Positions 54,106-63,669 are shown, counted from the stretch's first letter. The stretch: 64,000 nt of DNA from Hyphomicrobium sp. (GCF_003987855.1 NZ_RXIZ01000007.1:1-64000), one strand, 5' to 3'. Notes: a model not told the origin generated them from the sequence alone. Translations and numbers: made by a program.

Positions 54106-55680
54106 TCAGGCAGCGAGCGCGGGCTCGCCTGCAATTGATTTCCATGCGGCAAGAAAAGCCGCGATATCGTCCTCTGTCGTCGTGGGACCAAGACTGACGC
54201 GGATGGTGCCCGCGGCGAGATCCGGGCCTAGCCCCATCGCCTCCAGCACGTGGCTCGCGCCGACTTTGCCAGACGAACAAGCGGAACCCGCGCTCACCGC
54301 GATCCCCGCAAGATCGAGGCGAATGACGAGCGTTTCCGCGAGCTTTCCCGGGAGCGCAACAGCTGTGGTGTTCGCAAGCCGTGGCGCGCCCTCGCCAATG
54401 ATCACCGCATGTGGGCTGATGCGCTTTAGTCCAGCTTCCAGCTTGTCGCGCAGTGCCGCCACCCCGCCAGCGCTCTCAAGATCGCGCCTGGCAACGTTTG
54501 CCGCTGCACCAAAGCCTGCGATGGCCGGAAGGTTCTCGGTCCCTGCACGCCGCCGCCGCTCCTGTCCGCCGCCCCGGATCATCGGCGCGAGATCCACATG
54601 GTCGCGAATGACCAGTGCGCCAACTCCTTTAGGACCGCCGAATTTATGCGCCGACAGAGCCAGCGTCTCGACGCCCAGCGCAGCGAAATCGATCGCCAGC
54701 CGCCCTGCGGCCTGAACGGCGTCGATGTGCACTTTTATCCCGTGGGCGCGCGCAAGTTCCGCGATCTCGGCCACCGGCTGAATAACGCCGGTCTCGTTAT
54801 TCGCCATCTGCACGGCGAGCAGCGCAGGAGCAGCGAAGCTCCGCGACGAGAGCAGGGCGGAAAGATCGGCGACCTTCACGACGCCATCGCGTGCCACCGG
54901 CAGCATGACAAGCTCGGCCGTTGAGGCGCGGGCGGGTGCCAGCACGGAATCATGCTCAATGCCGCTCGTAATGATCGTCGCCCATCGTTGGGCCAAAGCC
55001 CAGGAATTTGCTTCGCTCGCGCCGCTGGTGAAAACGATCTCGGAAGGCTTGGCGCCGACAAGCTGCGCCACGCTTTCGCGAGCACTTTCGATGATGGATC
55101 TCGCGCGGCGGCCTTCACTGTGAACCGATGAGGGATTGCCGACGACATCGAGCGCTTCGATCATCGCGGCCTTAGCCTCCGACCTGAGAGGCGCAGTCGC
55201 GTTGTAGTCGAGATAGGTCCGATGCGCTTCCGGCCGGCTCGGCTTTGCCCCCCCGCGCGTGGGACCGGCCGAGTACCTTCCACCCGCGATCACATCGGCC
55301 AAACTGACCGATGCCAGGAACTTGCCGTTCACATCGCTTAAAGCGCTCCAGAGACCGTGCGTGACGCACGGCGACACGGCCGAACAGCGCGGATCATTTT
55401 GCGTGCAACGGGTGAAGCGCGTCTCTTCCTCGACGGCCTCCATGATTGAGGCGATCGAAATCTGACCCGAAGGTTTCGCGAGCCTATAGCCGCCGGAACG
55501 TCCCCGCGCGCTCTCGACGAGGCCCGCACGGCGGAGCGGCACGAAAAGCTGTTCCAGATAGGAGAGCGGCAGGCTTTGGCGCTCCGCCACGACCGAAAGC
55601 GGCGTCGCGCTCTCGTCGGAATGGCCGGCGAGATCCGCCATGGCCATGACCGCGTACCGGCCTTTGGTCGTCAGTTCCAC
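54106..55680 (-). CDS. Fusion of IscR-type Rrf2 regulator and IscS/NifS-type cysteine desulfurase
   Basis: One 524-residue open frame. Residues 1-130 are an Rrf2 winged-helix regulator: ELTTKGRYAVMAMADLAGH, LSYLEQLFVPLRRAGLVES, and the Fe-S ligand set Cys92, Cys99, Cys105 and His108, almost the numbers of E. coli IscR (92, 98, 104, 107). A linker of about 22 residues (GGRYSAGPTRGGAKPSRPEA) leads into a group I desulfurase from TYLDYNATAPLR on, with PLP Lys346 (LSAHKFGGPKG) and persulfide Cys468 (SAGSACSSG). I start it at the GTG at 55680, which gives the IscR numbering above and has GAGG upstream; an ATG at 55740 has no usable site. It heads the suf operon. A run of seven G lies in the linker. 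Confidence 0.9.
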   Translation of the reverse strand: MELTTKGRYAVMAMADLAGHSDESATPLSVVAERQSLPLSYLEQLFVPLRRAGLVESARGRSGGYRLAKPSGQISIASIMEAVEEETRFTRCTQNDPRCSAVSPCVTHGLWSALSDVNGKFLASVSLADVIAGGRYSAGPTRGGAKPSRPEAHRTYLDYNATAPLRSEAKAAMIEALDVVGNPSSVHSEGRRARSIIESARESVAQLVGAKPSEIVFTSGASEANSWALAQRWATIITSGIEHDSVLAPARASTAELVMLPVARDGVVKVADLSALLSSRSFAAPALLAVQMANNETGVIQPVAEIAELARAHGIKVHIDAVQAAGRLAIDFAALGVETLALSAHKFGGPKGVGALVIRDHVDLAPMIRGGGQERRRRAGTENLPAIAGFGAAANVARRDLESAGGVAALRDKLEAGLKRISPHAVIIGEGAPRLANTTAVALPGKLAETLVIRLDLAGIAVSAGSACSSGKVGASHVLEAMGLGPDLAAGTIRVSLGPTTTEDDIAAFLAAWKSIAGEPALAA

Positions 55681-55825
55681 GTACTCAAATCCTCGGACTG
55701 TCGTCGCCCCAAGTGGCGGCGGAATCCCTGTCGAACGCATCCTTAGCTTGCATCCGGCACCCCGGACTGTGCTAAGAGACCCGCCCTACCGGAGGCCCGT
55801 GCGTTTACCGCGTTGAGCCCCTACA

Positions 55826-55842
55826 TTTCGAACGGTTCTAAA
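55826..55842. promoter_or_regulatory. Irr iron control element (ICE) upstream of suf operon
   Basis: Read towards suf, TTTAGAA-CCG-TTCGAAA, one base from the rhizobial consensus TTTAGAA-N3-TTCTAAA bound by the iron regulator Irr. It is 146 bases before the fusion gene start. Irr control of suf operons is known in rhizobia, so this is a credible site; the divergent hydrolase gene could share it. Confidence 0.6.
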
Positions 55843-55983
55843 GTTATGGAAATCCTGAGCGCTGGAGTCAAGGATTGAGAGTAAGAACCACAAGGATTTG
55901 AACGCCAAATGGCCGCAGGGCCATTCATCAACGTCCCCCAGCGCCGATTCAGCCCCAATCACGAGCGAGACCGAGAACTTCTG

Positions 55984-56772
55984 ATGCCCGAACTTATTAT
56001 CAATGGCCCCGGCGGACGCCTTGAGGCCCGTTACCACCACGAGAGCAACGCGGACAGCCCGATCGCGCTGATCCTGCACCCCCATCCGCAGTTCGGGGGG
56101 ACGATGAACAACCAAGTCGTCTACTCGCTCTATCACACGTTCGCTGCGCGCGGATTTTCTGTGCTCCGCTTCAATTTCCGCGGCGTCGGTCGCAGCCAGG
56201 GCGTCTGGGATGGCGGCCCGGGAGAATTGGCGGACGCGGCCTCAGCACTCGACTGGCTCCAGCTCGTCAAACCCGATGCCAAAACCTGCTGGATCGCCGG
56301 CGTTTCATTCGGCACCTGGATCGCCATGCAGCTCCTGATGCGCCGGCCCGAGGTCGACGGCTTCATCTGCGTCGCACCGCCATCCAATCTCTACGACTTC
56401 TCGTTCCTCGCGCCATGTCCGTCGTCCGGCCTGATCGTCAACGGCGACATGGACCGCGTTGTGCCGACGGCATCTGTTGTCGAGATGGCCGCCAAGGTGA
56501 AGGTGCAGAAGGGTATCAAGATCTCTCACGAGGTCATCGCCGGTGCGAACCACTTCTTCGAAAACAAGACCGAGGAATTGGGCAATATCGTCGGCACCTA
56601 CCTCGATGAGCGCATGGTCCAATTCGAACTCGACCGGGAGCGCAACAAGGAGCGCGAACGGGAGCGCGAACGCGAACGTCAGCGCCAGCGCGAACTTGAG
56701 CGCCTCGAGGCTCAAAGCGCGCCGTCTGCCGGCTCGGGCTCCGGTGGCGATGACGACGGCGACGACGAATAA
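55984..56772 (+). CDS. Alpha/beta hydrolase with charged repetitive tail
   Basis: A 262-residue cytosolic hydrolase of the dienelactone/COG2945 type. IALILHPHPQFGGTMNNQVVYSL and VLRFNFRGVGRSQG form the oxyanion region, the nucleophile is Ser in AGVSFGTW, and GANHFFENK supplies the catalytic His. After the fold (residue ~215) comes an Arg/Glu-repeat helix of about 25 residues (RERNKERERERE...), then a Gly/Ser hinge and an acidic end (GGDDDGDDE). The ATG at 55984 matches the usual start; the frame stays open 25 codons further. Confidence 0.92.
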   Translation: MPELIINGPGGRLEARYHHESNADSPIALILHPHPQFGGTMNNQVVYSLYHTFAARGFSVLRFNFRGVGRSQGVWDGGPGELADAASALDWLQLVKPDAKTCWIAGVSFGTWIAMQLLMRRPEVDGFICVAPPSNLYDFSFLAPCPSSGLIVNGDMDRVVPTASVVEMAAKVKVQKGIKISHEVIAGANHFFENKTEELGNIVGTYLDERMVQFELDRERNKERERERERERQRQRELERLEAQSAPSAGSGSGGDDDGDDE

Positions 56773-56790
56773 GCGCTGCTTTGCTACCTA

Positions 56791-57912
56791 TTAATGAATG
56801 ACATGAGCGGCGGGATCGGCTCGAAGTCCGCCGCTCATGGGTTTCTCGACCCCAGTCGTTCCGGGGAACGTTAGGGGCAATCCGCGGATCGATCGAACTG
56901 CGAGATAGGCCCACGCTTCGGCTTCCAGAGCATCGCCGTCGAGCCCTATCGCCTCAGCCGGCACCACGGCGTGATGCACTTGCTCGGCCAGCATTCGCAT
57001 GATCATCCGATTGCGCCGCCCGCCCCCCGCGACGACCCATAGTTCCGGCTCCGCCGGCATGTACTCGCGCCCTTTCGCTATCGCCCTTGCCGTGAACGCC
57101 GTCAGGGTCGCCGCCCCGTCTTCGACGCTCAAGCTTTCGACGGGAGCCGTCGAAAACGAATTCCGATCGAGAGACTTGGGCGGCGTCTTGGCAAAGAACC
57201 CATGGCTCAGGAGCGCGATCATCGCGTCTTCGTTGACTTCTCCCTGCGCGGCGGTGGCGCCCTCGGAATCCAGGTAAGCGCCGGACTTTTTCAGCATCCA
57301 ATCGTTGAGAAGCGCATTGCCCGGTCCCGTATCGAACGCGAGCAGCGTCCCGTCCGCACCAATCCACGTGAGATTGGCGACACCCCCGATATTGACGATC
57401 GCGATCGGCCGTTGCGGCAGCTTCGCGACCAGAGCCCGATGATAGGCAGGCACCAGCGGCGCACCTTCGCCGCCTGCCGCCACGTCGGCCGCGCGCAAGT
57501 CATATATAACGGGCCGCCGCGTGAAGTCCGCGAGCATCTGGCCCAGGCCAAGCTGAACCGTCAGACCGATCTCAGGCCTATGCAGCACGGTCTGGCCGTG
57601 AAAACCGATTACATCGACCGACGCCAGCGAAATTCCGGCTTCTTTGCAGAACTTCGTCACGGCGACGCCGTGCGTTTCGGTCAGCTGGCGTTCGGCGTCG
57701 TCCAATGATGCCGGCCGCGCATCCCGTGATTGCAGGTCCCTCGCATCGGCGAGGGCATTGATGAGCACGCGTCGCAGGGCATCGTCATAGGGGAAGGTCA
57801 TTCCCGGCCCCCGGATCACCTGCAGCTCACCGTCGGTCTCGATCATCGCGACATCGATGCCGTCGAGCGAAGTGCCGCTCATCAGCCCGATCGCCTTCAT
57901 CAACTTGCTCAT
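56791..57912 (-). CDS. anmK: Anhydro-N-acetylmuramic acid kinase
   Basis: A 373-residue sugar kinase-fold enzyme that opens and phosphorylates 1,6-anhydro-MurNAc in cell-wall recycling. KAIGLMSGTSLDGIDVAMIETDG is the N-terminal phosphate-binding region, followed by DVIGFHGQTVLHRPE, VNIGGVANLTWIG, FDTGPGNALLNDW and AGGGRRNRMIMRML. The ATG at 57912 has GGAAGG five bases upstream; the longer open frame runs antisense into tyrS and is not coding. It is divergent from tyrS across 87 bases. Confidence 0.96.
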   Translation of the reverse strand: MSKLMKAIGLMSGTSLDGIDVAMIETDGELQVIRGPGMTFPYDDALRRVLINALADARDLQSRDARPASLDDAERQLTETHGVAVTKFCKEAGISLASVDVIGFHGQTVLHRPEIGLTVQLGLGQMLADFTRRPVIYDLRAADVAAGGEGAPLVPAYHRALVAKLPQRPIAIVNIGGVANLTWIGADGTLLAFDTGPGNALLNDWMLKKSGAYLDSEGATAAQGEVNEDAMIALLSHGFFAKTPPKSLDRNSFSTAPVESLSVEDGAATLTAFTARAIAKGREYMPAEPELWVVAGGGRRNRMIMRMLAEQVHHAVVPAEAIGLDGDALEAEAWAYLAVRSIRGLPLTFPGTTGVEKPMSGGLRADPAAHVIH

Positions 57913-57999
57913 CGCGACCTTCCCGTGCATGGTGCCGCCGCCTCGCGGCAAGGCTTTGAAACATAGCCCGCATCGACCGAAGTGAAAGCCTCTATTACA

Positions 58000-59256
58000 A
58001 TGACGACACCGAAATCCGAATTTCTCAAGACCATGACCGAGCGTGGCTTTTTCCACCAGTGCTCGGACCTTGCAGGATTGGACAAGCTGGCCGAGGACGG
58101 CCAGATCGTCGCCTATGTCGGCTATGATTGCACAGCGCCATCCCTTCATGTCGGATCGCTGATCTCGATCATGATGTTGGCTTGGTTGCAGAAGCTCGGC
58201 GGCAAACCGATCGCGCTGATGGGCGGCGGCACCACCCGCGTCGGCGACCCTTCCGGCAAGGACGAAACGCGCCAGATGCGCTCGATCGAAGAGATCGAGG
58301 CGAACAAGAACGGCATCAAGCAGGTATTCGCGAAATTCCTGCAATTCGGCGAGGGCCGCTCAGACGGACTGATGGTCGACAACGCCGATTGGCTCGCGCC
58401 TCTCAATTACATCGAGTTCCTCCGCGACGTCGGCCGACACTTCTCCGTCAACCGCATGCTGACGATGGACAGCGCCAAGCTTCGCCTGGATCGAGAGCAG
58501 GAGCTGTCGTTCATCGAATTCAACTACATGCTGCTGCAGGCCTACGACTTCGTCGAACTCAATCGCCGCTATGGCACCAACGTGCAGATGGGCGGCTCCG
58601 ACCAATGGGGCAACATCGTCACCGGCATCGATCTGGGCCGCCGCATGGGCGTCAAGGATCCGCTTTACGCCTTGACGTGTCCGCTATTGACGACGGCGTC
58701 GGGCGCCAAGATGGGCAAGACTGCCGCCGGAGCCATCTGGCTGAACGAGGCGCAGCTTTCCGCATACGACTACTGGCAGTTCTGGCGGAACACCGAGGAC
58801 GCCGACGTCAGCCGCTTCCTGAAGCTCTTCACGTTTCTCCCGCTCGCTGAGATCGCGAAGCTCGAACAGCTTCAGGGATCCGAAATCAACGAGGCGAAAA
58901 AGGTTTTGGCGACCGAAGCCACCGCGCTTCTCCATGGTCGAGAGAAAGCCGAAGCCGCCGCCGAGACGGCGCGCAAAACATTCGAGCAGGGTGCGCTCGC
59001 CTCTGACCTGCCGACCGTCGAAATACCGCAGGCCGATCTCGATCTCGGGCTCGGCGTCCTTTCGGCTTTCGTCAAAGCGGGGCTTGTCGCCTCCAACAGC
59101 GAGGCACGCCGTCAGATCCAGGGTGGTGGTCTGAAGGTCAACGACGAGACTGTTACGAACGACAAGGCCAGCTTGTCACGATCGGATGCCACCGCGACAG
59201 GCTTCATCAAGCTGTCGCTCGGAAAGAAAAAGCACGTTCTTCTGAAGCCAGTTTGA
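58000..59256 (+). CDS. tyrS: Tyrosyl-tRNA synthetase
   Basis: A 418-residue class I synthetase. [22 protein letters not shown] holds the HIGH motif in the form [24 protein letters not shown] the tyrosine-binding region, and [14 protein letters not shown] the KMSKS loop. A C-terminal S4 RNA-binding domain (about 350-415, [30 protein letters not shown]) is present. I use the ATG at 58000; a GTG six codons earlier is possible. Confidence 0.97.
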   Translation: MTTPKSEFLKTMTERGFFHQCSDLAGLDKLAEDGQIVAYVGYDCTAPSLHVGSLISIMMLAWLQKLGGKPIALMGGGTTRVGDPSGKDETRQMRSIEEIEANKNGIKQVFAKFLQFGEGRSDGLMVDNADWLAPLNYIEFLRDVGRHFSVNRMLTMDSAKLRLDREQELSFIEFNYMLLQAYDFVELNRRYGTNVQMGGSDQWGNIVTGIDLGRRMGVKDPLYALTCPLLTTASGAKMGKTAAGAIWLNEAQLSAYDYWQFWRNTEDADVSRFLKLFTFLPLAEIAKLEQLQGSEINEAKKVLATEATALLHGREKAEAAAETARKTFEQGALASDLPTVEIPQADLDLGLGVLSAFVKAGLVASNSEARRQIQGGGLKVNDETVTNDKASLSRSDATATGFIKLSLGKKKHVLLKPV

Positions 59257-59266
59257 AACAAACCGA

Positions 59267-62200
59267 TCAGGGGCGGGTCGTCGATGACCAGCCGTCGATC
59301 GCCTGAGCTTCAGCCTTCGGCGCTGTCTTCTTGTTCTTCGCCTGCGTCTTCGACTTGGACTTTTTGGCCGGCGTCTCGGGAGCGGCAGCCGTGCTGCTTA
59401 CGGCGGATGCGTCGTGCCCCCCGTCGTCGCGCACCTGAATAGTCGGATCCATCGAGGTCATTTGGAAGATATCGCGGAAGATGCCCGGCGCCACGAGCGA
59501 TAGCGGGTTGACGAGGACCTGCGGCGAAGCAGTGGGTCCCTGCACCGCGAACGTCATGCCGACGACGCCTTCGCCTTGTGTTCCGGACAGGATTTGTCCG
59601 ATGACGGGGATGTCGCCCAACGCACCATTGAGGCCTTGCAGCGGAATGTACGTTCCGCCGATGCTCACGCGTTTGGTCTTGAAATCCACCTTGCCGCGCA
59701 AAGTCGCGCCAAGCAGCGGCCCCTTCACATAGGATTCTTGCAGAACGAACTGCCCATACCCAACCGAAAATGGGGCCCGCAACCGCGTGAAGTCGAAAAC
59801 CTCACGCGCCACGTTCTGATTGCCTTGAATGGCCGGACGTCCGCTGTCCGCCGTGCTGACGAGTTCCATGACGATCGGGTCGCCAAGGACCCGGAAGTTG
59901 TCGACGACAAGAAGCCCGGTCTTCTCGGCCGGACCCGAACCATCGAGCGCCACGTCGAGGCGCATGCGGCCGCCCTGCATATTCGTATAGAAGTTGACGA
60001 GCTTCATCACCTGGCCCGCATCGTCGGATGTGACCACCAGCCGCCGCGAGCCACTGCTCTGGTCGAGCTTGGCGATGAGTGGCGAACCACCATCGAGAGT
60101 TCCCCGTACGTCGAGGCTCGACAGATTGCCGTTGCGGGTTTCACTGACGCCTTTGAGGTTGCGCAGGGAGACGTCCGAGCTGCCGATCAGATTCGCGATG
60201 TCGACGGTGACACGCGTTCCCTTCGCCGCGCCTTTGCCCTTCTTGTCCGGACCGTCGCCGACGTTGAACAGCGACCGGAAGAAACTGCGCCCATCGAAGT
60301 TCGACCCGCTGATGTTTACGGTCCAGAAGTCGTTGCTGTCGCGGCTGCCATCGACGTCAAGACGCGAGATGACGTTTAGGTTCAAACCGGGGAAATCGAA
60401 CGACTGGATCTTGTTATCCGTGCCAATGACGATCTGGCCGCTGGCCGCCATGTCGTCGCTGATCACCTTGAAGTTTTGCAGCTGAGTTTCGCGCTCGGGC
60501 GTCGTGACGATATCGGTATCGAGGCTCGCCGCTCGACCTGGCGCCTTTCGCCATTGCAGCTTGTCGATCGTGAGTTCAGCGTTGGTGAGATCGGCGTGCA
60601 GCTTGACCGCGGGAGTTGGTCCGTCGCCCTTCTGGTAGGAAACCTCGATCGGCACGACGCCGTGCACAATGTCGTTCACATCGAGACCAAGCTGCGTGCG
60701 ATCCGCTTCGTCGAGCTTCGCAACGATCTTGACCGGCGGCTGCGGTCCGGCGTCCGGCTTCAGCAGGCGTTGGCCGACGATCTTGGCGGGAATGCCGTTG
60801 ACGAGAAGATCGCCCTTCGCGTCAAGAGACGTGTCGGTCAGGTTCAGATCGAGCGTGAAACCCTGGACGTCGTATCGCCCAGCGACCTTCCCGAAGCGTC
60901 CGTCAGAAATGCGGGCCTTGCCCGTGACCATCATGTCGTCCCCCGTGACGCCCTCATAGAACGGCATCTTGATCAGGAACTGCGCGTTGACCTTGCCCTC
61001 CCCCGCTTTCGGTAAAGGCGAGGCATCGCGGATGGCGCGAATGGGGAGCTGCTCCAAACCTTCCACGAACGGTCCGAGGTCGCCAAGCGCCGTCACGGCA
61101 ATCTCGCCGTTCGTCCGCGGTTGCAGGATGTTGTCGGTTTTCAACGTACCGTCCTTGAGAGGCACGATCTGTCCATCCGGCAATGTCATCTTGCCTTCAG
61201 GGACGGTCACCGTCAGGAGGTTGTTTTCGAGATGGATCGACGTCTTGGACGCGCTTATCGCCGGAATCTCCGGCAGCGGTCGGAACACGGCGTTCTCAGC
61301 CGTGAAATCCGCGTTGGCGCGCTCTGTCGTCGTTTGCACCGTGCCAGGCTCTATGCCGCCGACGTTTTCGTTTGTGAATGTCAGGGTGCCGCCTTTGAAA
61401 TCGACAGACTGCACGTTGGCGCCGACCCAGGCGCGCGGGCCGGTGGCAACGGCCTTCGGCCAGAGCGCCTTCAGCGTATTGAGTGGCATCGGCGAGACGC
61501 GGAACTCGGCGGACATCCGTTGACCGCCCGGACCCGCCTGCGTCATCGCCTTGACAACGGCCTCGCCGCCGCCGCCCGCTAGGCGAAATTCCGTAAGATC
61601 GACGAAGCCACGCCGCGGTATGATCGTGCCCTGCGCCGTCCACTTGTCGATCGTGACCGGCGGCACGTTGAACTCAGGCGCCTCGAACACGCCGTTCTTG
61701 CCATCGAGAGCGAAGCGCCATGTCGATGGATCAGTCCCCTTGGCGACATCGGTCATGCTGCCGGTGAACATGATCGTGCCGTCGGCCCATTTGACCGGGC
61801 TCGGTTTAAGGTCCCAGCGCTTCGCCTTTCCGTCGTAGCCGAGCTTGAAGATGCCCGCCGTGACGTCCATCGGATGAACCATGTAGGGCAGCCGCGCGCG
61901 GCCTTGCCCCAATTCGACGGCGAGGTCAGCTGCTTCAATCTCTCCCGCATTCGAGAGATCGACCGTCGCGTCGCCCGAAACCGGAAACTCGAAGTTGCCG
62001 AGCAGCGCAAGCGGCGGCGCGGCCGACGCAAGTGTCGACGGCACGAGATCGCGGACCGTCGCCTTGACCTCCAACCTGCCCGTCTGTTCGCTCTCATCCG
62101 TCAGGAACGACATCGACCACGGGCCGCGCGGCGAGGCGATGGTGGCGCGCCCGGAGATGACGCTGCGCCGCGCCGCGTGGTCGAAATCGACGCTCGCTTC

Positions 62201-63034
62201 GTCGATCCGCCAGGAACTGCGGCGGCCCTCGTAGTCGACGACCACGGTGGCGTTCGAAATTCCGAACTCCGTCAGATAGGAGGTCGCATCCAGACGCTGG
62301 CGCGCCCGGCGAGAGGACTCGCTCAGCATCTTCGCGAGATTGATCTTCGTGCCCTCAGCCGAAGCCAATTGGGGAATGACGGTCGTGCCTGCGGCATTGA
62401 CCGCCGCGCTGGAAGCCGACGGCGGTGCCACAGGATGCAGCGGAACGGGCTTTGGTATTGCACGCTCGAAGACGAAGCCGGACTTGTCGGAATAGGAAAG
62501 CGCGATGATCGGATCGATCAACTCGATCCTGGCAGGCACGATACGCCCTATCATCAAAGCGCCAGTGGAAATGTTGACGGCGGCAAGAGGTGATGACAGC
62601 ACCACATCGCCGCCCTGCTCCAGCACGCTGACGTCACGCAGCCGGAATTCGAGTTCGGCATTCGGTCCGAGCCGCAGCTCAGCGCCGTCGATCTTGACCG
62701 AACTCGCGATCAATTCGGCATTGATGCCCTTCTCGATTGGCGCCACCACGAAGTCGAGGGCGATCGGGCCATGCCGAAGCCGGACGTAGAGAATACCCAC
62801 CGCGATCATGGCGAGCAGCGTCAACGGCATCGCGCAATAGAACAGGATGCGGCAGCCGCGGAACACATGTGCCACGCTGCGTCCCACCGCCGACCGCTCG
62901 GGCGGTTCAGGAGGCGGCAACACTGGAGGCACGCGCAGCGAATCCACCGACAAACGGTGGGACACGCTGCGTTGCGCGCTTTGGTCGGCGCCGCGCCCCT
63001 TCGCAGCGCGACCGCCGGTTGACAAGTTGGTCAA
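59267..63034 (-). CDS. AsmA-like/DUF3971 (YhdP-type) envelope protein
   Basis: A 1255-residue protein with a cytoplasmic N-terminal ~60 residues, one transmembrane helix at about 62-84 (LFYCAMPLTLLAMIAVGILYV), and a very long periplasmic part of beta-strand repeats typical of AsmA/TamB/YhdP bridge-like lipid carriers, ending with the AsmA C-terminal motif region (KVDFKTKRVSIGGTYIPLQGLNGALGDIPVIGQIL). The last ~50 residues are Lys/Ala-rich. It likely spans the periplasm and moves phospholipids. The TTG start has AGGAG five bases upstream. Confidence 0.93.
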   Translation of the reverse strand: MTNLSTGGRAAKGRGADQSAQRSVSHRLSVDSLRVPPVLPPPEPPERSAVGRSVAHVFRGCRILFYCAMPLTLLAMIAVGILYVRLRHGPIALDFVVAPIEKGINAELIASSVKIDGAELRLGPNAELEFRLRDVSVLEQGGDVVLSSPLAAVNISTGALMIGRIVPARIELIDPIIALSYSDKSGFVFERAIPKPVPLHPVAPPSASSAAVNAAGTTVIPQLASAEGTKINLAKMLSESSRRARQRLDATSYLTEFGISNATVVVDYEGRRSSWRIDEASVDFDHAARRSVISGRATIASPRGPWSMSFLTDESEQTGRLEVKATVRDLVPSTLASAAPPLALLGNFEFPVSGDATVDLSNAGEIEAADLAVELGQGRARLPYMVHPMDVTAGIFKLGYDGKAKRWDLKPSPVKWADGTIMFTGSMTDVAKGTDPSTWRFALDGKNGVFEAPEFNVPPVTIDKWTAQGTIIPRRGFVDLTEFRLAGGGGEAVVKAMTQAGPGGQRMSAEFRVSPMPLNTLKALWPKAVATGPRAWVGANVQSVDFKGGTLTFTNENVGGIEPGTVQTTTERANADFTAENAVFRPLPEIPAISASKTSIHLENNLLTVTVPEGKMTLPDGQIVPLKDGTLKTDNILQPRTNGEIAVTALGDLGPFVEGLEQLPIRAIRDASPLPKAGEGKVNAQFLIKMPFYEGVTGDDMMVTGKARISDGRFGKVAGRYDVQGFTLDLNLTDTSLDAKGDLLVNGIPAKIVGQRLLKPDAGPQPPVKIVAKLDEADRTQLGLDVNDIVHGVVPIEVSYQKGDGPTPAVKLHADLTNAELTIDKLQWRKAPGRAASLDTDIVTTPERETQLQNFKVISDDMAASGQIVIGTDNKIQSFDFPGLNLNVISRLDVDGSRDSNDFWTVNISGSNFDGRSFFRSLFNVGDGPDKKGKGAAKGTRVTVDIANLIGSSDVSLRNLKGVSETRNGNLSSLDVRGTLDGGSPLIAKLDQSSGSRRLVVTSDDAGQVMKLVNFYTNMQGGRMRLDVALDGSGPAEKTGLLVVDNFRVLGDPIVMELVSTADSGRPAIQGNQNVAREVFDFTRLRAPFSVGYGQFVLQESYVKGPLLGATLRGKVDFKTKRVSIGGTYIPLQGLNGALGDIPVIGQILSGTQGEGVVGMTFAVQGPTASPQVLVNPLSLVAPGIFRDIFQMTSMDPTIQVRDDGGHDASAVSSTAAAPETPAKKSKSKTQAKNKKTAPKAEAQAIDGWSSTTRP

Positions 63035-63201
63035 CTCCGCTCCTCAAAAACCCCCAACCGGCCAATTGCATGCCGGTCGCCCGTGCTGTAGCCGGGAACG
63101 GACAGAAAACGCTACGAAATGAAAGCCTAACGCTCTGGCCTCCGCTCGCCCCGAGAGCCAGCTACAAGATTCAAAAGCGACAAAAGAAAGGCACTTTGGA
63201 G

Positions 63202-63669
63202 ATGATTAAGGAAGGTGAGAAAGCCCCGGACTTCACTCTCCCTGACGAGAGCGGCCAAAAGGTTCGGCTGTCGAAGCTAAAGGGCCGTCCGGTTGTGATA
63301 TATTTTTATCCCAAGGACGATACGTCGGGTTGCACGCAGGAGGCGAAAGACTTCACGTGCCTCGCCGGCGATTTTGCCGCCGCGGGGGCCGAACTGATCG
63401 GCATCTCCCCTGACAGCCCCGCCAGCCATGAGAAGTTCAAGGCCAAGTACGACCTTTCGATCCGATTGCTCGCCGACGAGCAGAAAGAAGCCGCCGAGGC
63501 CTATGGTGTATGGGTCGAAAAATCGATGTACGGCCGCAAATACATGGGTGTTGAGCGCTCCACGTTCTTGATCGACAAGGCCGGCAAGATCGTCAAGAGC
63601 TGGCGCAAGGTGAAGGTGCCGGGACATGCCGAAGCCGTTCTTGACGCCGTTCGCGCGCTCAAATCGTAA
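63202..63669 (+). CDS. bcp: Thioredoxin-dependent peroxiredoxin, Bcp/PrxQ type
   Basis: A 155-residue peroxidase that reduces hydroperoxides. The peroxidatic Cys44 is in DDTSGCTQEAKDF. The usual resolving Cys five residues later is Lys49 here; another Cys occurs at position 53. LIGISPDSPASHEKF and FLIDKAGKIV are typical PrxQ segments. The ATG at 63202 has AAAGG ten bases upstream; a TTG two codons before is possible. Divergent from the AsmA-like gene. Confidence 0.95.
   Translation: MIKEGEKAPDFTLPDESGQKVRLSKLKGRPVVIYFYPKDDTSGCTQEAKDFTCLAGDFAAAGAELIGISPDSPASHEKFKAKYDLSIRLLADEQKEAAEAYGVWVEKSMYGRKYMGVERSTFLIDKAGKIVKSWRKVKVPGHAEAVLDAVRALKS

Noticed and set aside
57913..58344. 144-codon N-terminal extension of anmK
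   Set aside because: It runs antisense to the conserved start of tyrS, and a well-placed ribosome site marks the ATG at 57912.
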